This document shows, piece by piece, positions 56,739 through 64,000 of a DNA stretch of 64,000 bases. The position numbers were made by a program, and so were the translations under genes. How positions within the stretch are numbered: the stretch's first letter is position 1; the number at the start of each line of letters is the position of its first letter. This DNA is from Torreya grandis (Eukaryota > Streptophyta > Pinopsida > Cupressales > Taxaceae). The DNA is taken from assembly GCA_037957365.1 (NCBI GenBank), contig JARHVA010001471.1:2548501-2612500 (forward strand), given 5' to 3'. The notes below the pieces were generated by a model. It searched no databases. It was not told the origin of the DNA and saw only the letters and a program-made list of their open reading frames with translations.

Positions 56739-59093
56739 TATTGGGTGAATATTTTGTCAATCAGCTAACTGATGAGAAAAATAGGTCTCTTCAATCACAT
56801 CATAGGGAGATTGGTCAGCTAGATGTGCAGGTTTACTACATCAAAAGGGGAAAAATCTCTCCTCTCATCAAGGGGAGGTTCCCTATAAATATGTAGGAGC
56901 TATATACTATATATATAAGCATAAAATAACACTCAGGGGTAGGATACACCATCCATCTCTCTTTTTTTAGAGATAATGCTCACAGACAAAGGAGAAAATC
57001 CTGGTATAAACACTTAAGGCACTTCTCTTCTTTCAAAAGTGATCTTGTAGGAAACAACAAGAGTTCTTTCAGGTAGTGACAAGTAACTAATAACAAAGGG
57101 CATAGTAACCAGCAGCCTGAGACGTAGCACAAAGTCTCCACCTCGACTGCCCAAGAGTGAAATACGAAGAACAATGAGGGCACAAAGTCATCCCAAGGTC
57201 CTTTACACAAGAATAGAATATGAAGGATAATGAGGGCACAAATTCATCCCAAGATCCTTTACACAGAAAGAAACTAAAAACACACACTGAAGACAACTAT
57301 ATTAGCACAAAGTCTGAAAGTAACTGACTTCAGGACATCTTCCCCTTTACTTACACTAGTTATGCTTGTTAAATTAAGTAAACAAGAATGCATTTATAAG
57401 ACAGACATGAGAACAATCTCCTAAAATGGCACAAGCTATAACAACACAAAGTCTGCAAGTAACTTGCTTTCTCATTCAGATAAAATAATATGAACAACAA
57501 TTTGTGCTCAAAGTCTCAGTATTTGCCTTTCAATTTGGGCAGAGTTTTGCTTCTGTAAATGAAAAGATATCCTTTGCATGAAATAGGAGTTTACAATATA
57601 TAATAGCCAAGAAGGGCTTGGTGCTTTGTTTTATAGAACGGCCCATGCTGCATTCAATGCCTTGAATGCATTTTTAGTTTTGTCAAAGAGGGCCATACTA
57701 GAATAGGGCAGCTACCTTAACTATGGCATGTCAATTCATCTCAAATGTCTTCTCCTGGGCTTGAGTCATCTGGTTTGTCACCTAATATCTGTGCAACTGT
57801 GCACTTTGCCTTTACTCCAAGGGAGACAAACAAGCCACGCCTTTAATGTTTGCAGGCTCAAATATCTACTTTGCAAACTGTTCCACCTACTAGAATAACT
57901 TTTGCACAGATATTTCTGGCTTTCCCTTTTTTTGCTACAATTTGAGCTCCCACTTCAGCTGGTCACTGAGTTTGTTCTTTTGTCTTTCTCCAGCTTTGTC
58001 TCTTCTTGGAATTTGAGATCTCGGGGCTACATTCCCAGCCTTGCTGGCTCTTTCAGCTCCTTCTCTCAATGGTTCTTCCCTTTGGCCTTAAGGCCTTTGA
58101 ATGCATTCAGGTCTGGCCTCAAGCCTTTAAAGATCAACAGCTATTTCATTGCCACAAATTTGACGTCTTTGGGCCCGTCATCCTCCTTGGTAATTCCTTC
58201 GACTTTGTTGTTTGATCCTTCTCGAAGGGGGCCACTTTCCACTGATCTTAATAAGTGACACATGGCATTTTTCACTATGAAACAAGCGAGGACACTTGGT
58301 GGCATCTGCTTACCTATAGAAGCTTTAGACACCTTTTGAAAGTCTTGCAGAAGATGACACATGGCATCTTCCACTGAGCTTTAAAAAATATATAGAAACA
58401 TTTAGGACTCATTCAGATTCACATGGATGATGACACTTGGCACGCTGTACTTTCTTTAGAAACTCACTTGGTGCCCACCACAGTTCTTATGAAACAAAAG
58501 GGAGAGACTACAGATGTTGACAATTGGCATACTCTGTAGAGCTTTTCAAGGGACACATGGCATCTTCTACTGCTTTGTATAAAAACATTTTACAACCTTT
58601 CGTTGTTGCCACTTGGTACCCTCTATGAGACTGTGAGAGAAGCTTTTTGAAATAAGCTTTGAAACTTATTAGAAACCTAAAATGCAGATGTAGACACTTG
58701 TCACGCTCTGTTGAGCTAGAATGGGACATGCGACACGTTTTGTTGCTTTGAAACTTTATTAGGAACCGAGTCTCGATAGACGATACTTGGCAGCTTTCGC
58801 TTGACTTTAGCAACTTACCCAAGCACTTTTTGAACCATTAAACTATGAAGCGGTTGAACTTGATGAATTTTGAAAAAGTGCTTGACTCTTTGAAGCTTAA
58901 CGACAATGTTGAACCTTGAATCCATCGAACCCTTCGATCTATTAGTCCCTTTAATGAAAAAGCTTGAAAAAATGAGGAATCTGAAAGCTCAAAACAATTT
59001 TTTTAGAAGAGAAGAGAGGGTTCTTTGGCTTGTAAGACCAAAAATAGTTCATGTGTTGTCCCAAAAATGAGAAGTTTGTTTTTGGGGACAACA
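56739..59093 (-). repeat. 5' LTR of element A
   Basis: This 2.36-kb LTR starts TGTTG at 59093 and ends CAATA at 56739 on the minus strand. A TATA-rich stretch at about 56900-56920 marks the probable promoter near the inner end. The target repeat TACCC follows at 59094-59098. Confidence 0.9.
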
Positions 59094-59147
59094 TACCCCA
59101 CCAAACACAGCAAATCTGGAGATCCTAGTCCATCACTTCAACAATGA
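59094..59147 (+). pseudogene. Long unknown ORF, 3' end after element A
   Basis: After the target repeat, base 59099 completes the codon cut at 50452-50453. The frame then runs 15 further codons (THKS-type, Ser/Pro-rich: KSGDPSPSLQQ) to TGA at 59145-59147. The exact restoration of frame across the insertion shows that the ORF existed before element A entered. Confidence 0.65.
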
Positions 59148-60248
59148 TTTTACTTACATAGTTTATTTTATTCAGTTATTTAGTTACTTTTCTATTCGAA
59201 ACTTGATCTTTATTGAATTTGTAAAAACTAAATCCCGTATGGGTTAGAGTTACTTTAACTCTGGTTTAATTTGACAGGTGGATTAGTTATGGCAACTATA
59301 TATATTTTTGATTGTTTAAAGATGCGGGGAGAGAGAGAAAAAGAAGAAAGAAGTTATAAAATTAGAGAACTGAACCACTATTGTTAGTAATATATGTAAT
59401 GTTTGTTTGAAACATTTTTATCTGTGAATGAAAAGGATAATTAATTATTGCATACTTGGATCTGTGTGTTTGAGTATTTCAAGTTGGGTTTTCTATGTGA
59501 AACCTTCTTTCATATAGTGATTACTTTTCCATTTAGACAATTCATTATATGTGTTTTATTCTTTACTGGCTCAGCAATATATACATTTATCTATTTAATT
59601 TCTATTGAAAATAGAATTTGTGTAATCTGTTACTTGTTACTGTTATAAAATCTTGTATTCATAACATAATGATGTATGGATATTAGTCTGCCTTTAAACA
59701 CTTTTTGGTTAAAAGTGTATCTGAATATTTAAATTCACTGAAAATATTCAAGGGGGCTGTACCTTAATTCAGAGGGGAACTAATCTTGATAGTTCACCCA
59801 TTTGTTGTTTAACTTATTTATTCTTGAGAGAAGGGTATAGAGTTAAAATAAAATATCTTTATATAAGGACAAATCTGTTAGCCAACAATAGGCTAATGAC
59901 CATCTATAACTAGAACCCTATATATCTATATGATGGCCAAATTTGATCTCTATAAATGGGGATGGGGATGGGGTTTGCAGGCGAGGGTAGCTATACCATA
60001 TAGATATGTCATTATAGTCAACACTCCCCTATATACTTAGTTTGATCTCTGGAAGAACTAAACTTTAACTAGTTTAATCCCAGCACTAAGTGACCCATAT
60101 AGAATTTATATAAAGGGAAATAAATAAATCTATATCAGGGTTGATCTAGACAATTGACCTCATCTTCTTGATGGCTCTAGATAGGTCTCTCTCCTTTCTA
60201 TAAGGGAGAAACTATATAGATCAAATCGAGGTGAACCTATACATGTAG
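59148..60248. other. 3' flank of the unknown ORF, second copy
   Basis: This matches 3259-4354 with scattered substitutions. It ends at the target repeat TGTAG (60244-60248) of element D. There is no gene. Confidence 0.45.
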
Positions 60249-60572
60249 TGTTAGGAACCCATGTGACCCCTTCTCTTTACTTTGTTAGTATGTTAGTTGT
60301 TATGGATGCATATACTTTGTAAGTCATCTCGTGAGCATTCTGTTTGATATCACATTCATGGGAAGTAGCAGTTGCTTAGATTAGACTTAGTATATAAGTA
60401 AGTGTTAAGGCCAATGAAGGCATTCATGAATTTGTTGTATTGAGATTGCTCAAAGGAGGTTGCCCCCCTTGAAGTGGTCTATAATCAATATAATTCTTTC
60501 AGTGCTTCTACTAATTTTATAATTCTGTTATTTCATGTATTTTTAGTAATTTGTTGCAAGAGGATCCTCACA
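60249..60572 (+). repeat. 5' LTR of chromovirus element D
   Basis: This 324-bp LTR begins TGTTAGGAACCC and ends TCCTCACA, homologous to 4355-4673. The flank TGTAG is the same as for element C. Confidence 0.92.
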
Positions 60573-60574
60573 TC

Positions 60575-60588
60575 TGGTATTAGAGCAC
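60575..60588 (+). promoter_or_regulatory. Primer-binding site of element D
   Basis: TGGTATTAGAGCAC is an initiator-tRNA-Met-type site with one change, two bases inside the LTR. Confidence 0.88.
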
Positions 60589-61685
60589 TTTTCAGGGCCA
60601 ATTTTTTTCCTTAAAAAATTCTTAACTCTGTTCTTATGCATAATTCCTATAAATAATTTTTTAGAAATAACTTTCTTCTACTGCATAATTTATTTAAGTA
60701 TTTTCTTGTAACACAATAATCTATTTCAGATCAAGGTAAAAACCTGACCACATAACTATGGGAAGTGCTTGGGTGAAATCCCTAAAATTCATTGTGAGGA
60801 GTACCACAGGAATCCCAAAGTAGTTGGCCCATTAAGAGGACCTGCTAGTGAAATAGGCAATGACCCCTTTCTATTTGAGTAGTTCCCATCCATGAGGAAA
60901 ACCAAAAGTTTTCGCTTAGAGGTAAATTCATGGCCATAAAATATGGAGAGTGGTACTCACTTAGATGGAATTGGTGGCCAGAGTGATCTCATTAAACCCT
61001 TAGGTATCTATTGAAACTTGGTGCCCATATCTATCAATTCAGTATATTAGCATCAGAGAATCAAAAAAACCATAGTATCAATTCTTCAAGAGATTATTAG
61101 AAGACTTGCCATACTAGTTTTAAAATATTACCAATAGAGTATCAGAAACTTGCCAAATCATATCTGCAGACTTGTCATATCATTTTCAACATATTCTCAA
61201 TTGACTCACAATTTTAAAAAAAATGTTTTTTACAATATCTCTTCATCTGTAGCCCCATTGATACTCAAACTTTATCTGGACACCTAAAATTCTATTCTCT
61301 ACATTTTCTTCTTTGAGGTCCCATATCCCAATTTCACTCCTAATTCTCGTAAATCTCAATTTTATCTTTTTTTGGGTTTTACCATAACTTCTATTGTCTG
61401 TTTACCTCAAAAAAATTCCACAATGTTCATCTCCCCATTTTGCTCCTTTTTCCCTCTTTGATAAATTTTCTAGTTTGGCCATTTTCCCTCCTAAATTTAC
61501 CCTCACCTTCGTCAATCCTATTCCCACTATGGAAAAAAAAAAGTAAAAGTCCCTTTAACCCTTCAATTTCACCCAAATTAAAAAAGCCCCTTACTATATG
61601 TGTCTTAACTCTAGTTTTCCTACCCATTCCCAAAAAAAAATCTCTTATTCTAGTAATGGTAGTGACCTAAATAGGATCAAAAAAC

Positions 61686-64000
61686 ATGGAAGATGAAATT
61701 GTTGCCCTCAAGACCCACATCAAAGATCTTGATGGAAAAAATTTTGACCTCAGTCTTCAACATACCACCATGAACAACAAACGGCATACAAAGTCCTCTT
61801 CAAATACAAGGTTTTCTTCTTTTAGTAATTTCATGGGCTGAAGCTTAATTTTCATTGATTCAATGGTGCAGATCCGACCAAAAGGATCTATCAGGCAGAA
61901 CAATATTTTAGTCTACATAATACTTTTGATGCCAACAAGGTCCTGCTTGCATCTTTTCACTTAGAACATGAATCCCTTAAATTGTATCATTGGTATACCA
62001 AGGCTCATGATGAGCCCATATGGATTGATTTTAACACCCTCATTTTGTAGCGGTTTGGTCCTAGTGCTTTGTATGACTTCACTAGAACACTCACTAAACT
62101 TTGCTAGACAGAAACCATGAGAGAATATCAAATAGAATTTGAAAAATTGGCCAATCACATAGAAAGATTGTCTAATAAATTCTTTAGGAGTTGCTTTGTC
62201 AGTGGACTGAAGGATGCAATTCGATCAGAGGTCAAAATGTTCCAACCCAGCACAATGATGGAAGCCCTAGGGTTGGCTAAGTTGGCAGAGGACAAGACCA
62301 CAACTCAATAGCAATTCAAATCCAATTTTGCTCCATTTACAAATACAACTCTACAATGATCTCAAACAACACCATCCCCTAGAACCACTCTTATCAAGTG
62401 TTTGACTAAAGCAAAGATACAAGCTTGTAGAGAAAAAGGACTTTGTTATGATTTTGATGACAAATTTACTTAAGGACATCGATGTGTAGAGCATAATCTC
62501 TACCTATTGGATGTAGATTCTCTGCCCAAAACTAAAGTTTTCAAAGATGTTCAAGATATAGTAGATGATTTGAAAGAAGATCCATGAATTGTGGAACCTA
62601 CTTCTCAAGAAGACCAATAGAGATCTCTCCATGCCTTAACATGAGCCACCACTCCACAAACCATGCAGGTTAGGTGTTATTTCAAGAAGCTCCCTCTCAC
62701 AATACTCATTAATTCAGGTATCACTCATAACTTCATTGACCCTCAAATCACCAAATAGGCTAATTATTTTATCCATCCTTGTTTCAACTTTGAAGTCATG
62801 ATTGCCAATGGGGGCACATTACCTTGCAAAGGGAGGTGTCACAATGTGTGTATCTCTATTGGAGATTATAACTTGCATTTTGACATGTTTGCCTTACCCT
62901 TAGGTGGATGTGATGTTTTGGGAGCCCAATGGTTACGTACATTTGGACACATCTTATGAGAATTTGCTAAACTTTGGATGTAGTTTTTAGACAATGTGCA
63001 AAAACACACATTGAAAGGCTTACAACTAGGATCTCTCAGCATCATCAGTTCATATCACATGGAAAATCTTCTTAAGAAAAATTCACAAAGCATCACTTCC
63101 TAACTCTATTCTATTCAAATGCAACCATCAATGGTCTCCACTTCTCCTTCTGATCTGCAAACCATTCTATAGAGGTATGCATGTGTCATTGCTAAACCAG
63201 TGAGATTGCCACCTTCACGATGAGAGGACCACCATATTCAGCTCCTTCCTAGAAGCGCTCTTCCCAACATCAGGCCCTACCACTAACCTTTTCAATAAAA
63301 GACTGAGATCGAGATGCTCATTCGAGACTTATTGAAGCAAGACATTATTTGCCCTAGTACCAACCCATATTCTTCCCTAGTTCTCTCATTCTAAAAAAAA
63401 GATGGGTCATGGCACCTTTGTATTGACTTCTTTGTACTTAATCACATCACCATCAAGGATAAGTTTTTGATCCCTATTATTGATGAGATTCTTGATGAGC
63501 TTCATGGTGCTCACTTTTCTCCAACTTAGATCTCCACTTTGGATATCACCAGATATGGCTTCATGAGAATGATATCCTGAAAACAATGTTTCACACATAT
63601 GATAGCCACTATGAGTTTTTGTTCATGCCCTTTGGCCTCACTAATGCTCCTTCAACATTCCATAAATTGTTGAATAAAATATTTCAGCCCTACCTATGGA
63701 AATTCATTCTGGTCTTCTTCGATGATATCCTCATCTATAGTAAAACATGGTCTAAACATCTCCAACATCTGAAGCTCACACTACAACTTCTCTCTGATCA
63801 TCATCTCTATGAAAAATAGTCCAAATGTGTTTTTGGCCAGGATGAAGTGGAGTTTCTCAGACATATCATTTCAACCCAAGGGGTTTAGGTGGATCCCAAA
63901 ACAATAACTACCATGACAAATTGGCCTCATCCTCAAACACTCAAGAGCATTTGTGGTATTTTGGGGCTGACTGGATACTATCATAAGTTTGTCAAGAATT
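61686..64000 (+). pseudogene. Degenerate gag-pol of chromovirus D (partial)
   Basis: It starts at ATG 61686, as in element C. Gag is open at 62117-62311. The zinc knuckle has lost its second Cys (CYDF in place of CYNC). Protease reads ILINSG, so the catalytic Asp is replaced by Asn, as in C. RT keeps MPFGLTNAPSTF and an intact FFDD (about 63715-63726), unlike C. Stops differ in part from those of C, so decay continued after the duplication. Confidence 0.88.

Larger units (their letters stand above)
50454..59093 (-). mobile_element. Tat-like Ty3 retrotransposon, element A, complete ends, reduced interior
   Basis: This is an 8.64-kb element on the minus strand with LTRs 56739-59093 (5') and 50454-52793 (3') and the target repeat TACCC on both sides. 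The interior is only 3.9 kb. It holds the PBS array, gag, protease and an RNase H; I find no reverse transcriptase or integrase. The long LTR, the PBS type and the RNase H type fit the Tat/Ogre side of plant Ty3 elements. It sits inside the coding sequence of the long unknown ORF. Element B at the left edge is the paralogous insertion in the duplicated locus. Confidence 0.9.
60249..64000 (+). mobile_element. Chromovirus element D, cut by the window edge
   Basis: This is the paralogue of element C in the duplicated locus. LTR, PBS, gag, protease and RT are visible; RNase H, integrase and the 3' LTR lie beyond position 64000. It has the same insertion site as C, so it is a duplicate of the same insertion and not an independent one. 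Confidence 0.9.

Noticed and set aside
1..64000. rRNA genes, complete tRNA genes, CRISPR arrays and prokaryotic operons
   Set aside because: No such signals were seen; short direct repeats are microsatellites, minisatellites or retroelement parts.

Overview
The window looks like nuclear DNA from a very repeat-rich seed plant, most likely a conifer. It has no intact protein-coding gene. It is filled with decayed retroelements of five kinds: Ty3 chromovirus, Tat/Ogre-like Ty3, Ty1/copia, plant LINE and Penelope-like elements that carry a GIY-YIG endonuclease domain. Penelope-like elements of that kind are known in conifers (the loblolly pine 'Dryad' elements, attributed to ancient transfer from arthropods), and this is the main reason for the conifer call. 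Most in-frame stops are TAG, TAA or TGA where the family has Gln, Arg or Trp, as expected from C-to-T decay of methylated repeats.

Left part (1-10402). Bases 1-3204 are the 5' end of a minus-strand Ty3 element (element B: tandem primer-binding-site repeats, then a 2.36-kb LTR) that runs off the left edge. It is followed by the last codons of a long unknown ORF (3205-3258), that ORF's 3' flank, and a complete chromovirus (element C, 4355-10402, target duplication TGTAG).

Middle part (10403-46850). There is a stretch of unassigned DNA, then a set of locally duplicated blocks: (i) a two-exon fragment of an unidentified gene (13634-14250 and 29398-30009, minus strand), one copy carrying a SINE where the other is empty; (ii) an AT-rich block present four times; (iii) a TATA box plus a signal-peptide-like ORF (17534-17641 and 41100-41207); (iv) four Penelope-like fragments on the minus strand; (v) two plus-strand LINEs (about 20665-25830 and 43372-45840). 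The series AT-rich block, signal-peptide ORF, Penelope, LINE occurs twice in the same order and orientation.

Right part (46850-64000). A Ty1/copia reverse transcriptase remnant leads into an unknown ORF of roughly 1000 codons (47320-50453). This ORF is cut by a complete but internally reduced Tat-like element (element A, 50454-59093, minus strand, target duplication TACCC) and resumes in frame at 59099, ending at 59147. The same flank and a second copy of the chromovirus (element D, from 60249) follow to the window edge. Bases 1-8088 and 55891-64000 are therefore two direct copies of one locus about 55.9 kb apart.

All coordinates and motifs were read by eye. Family names rest on motif recognition, not database searches.
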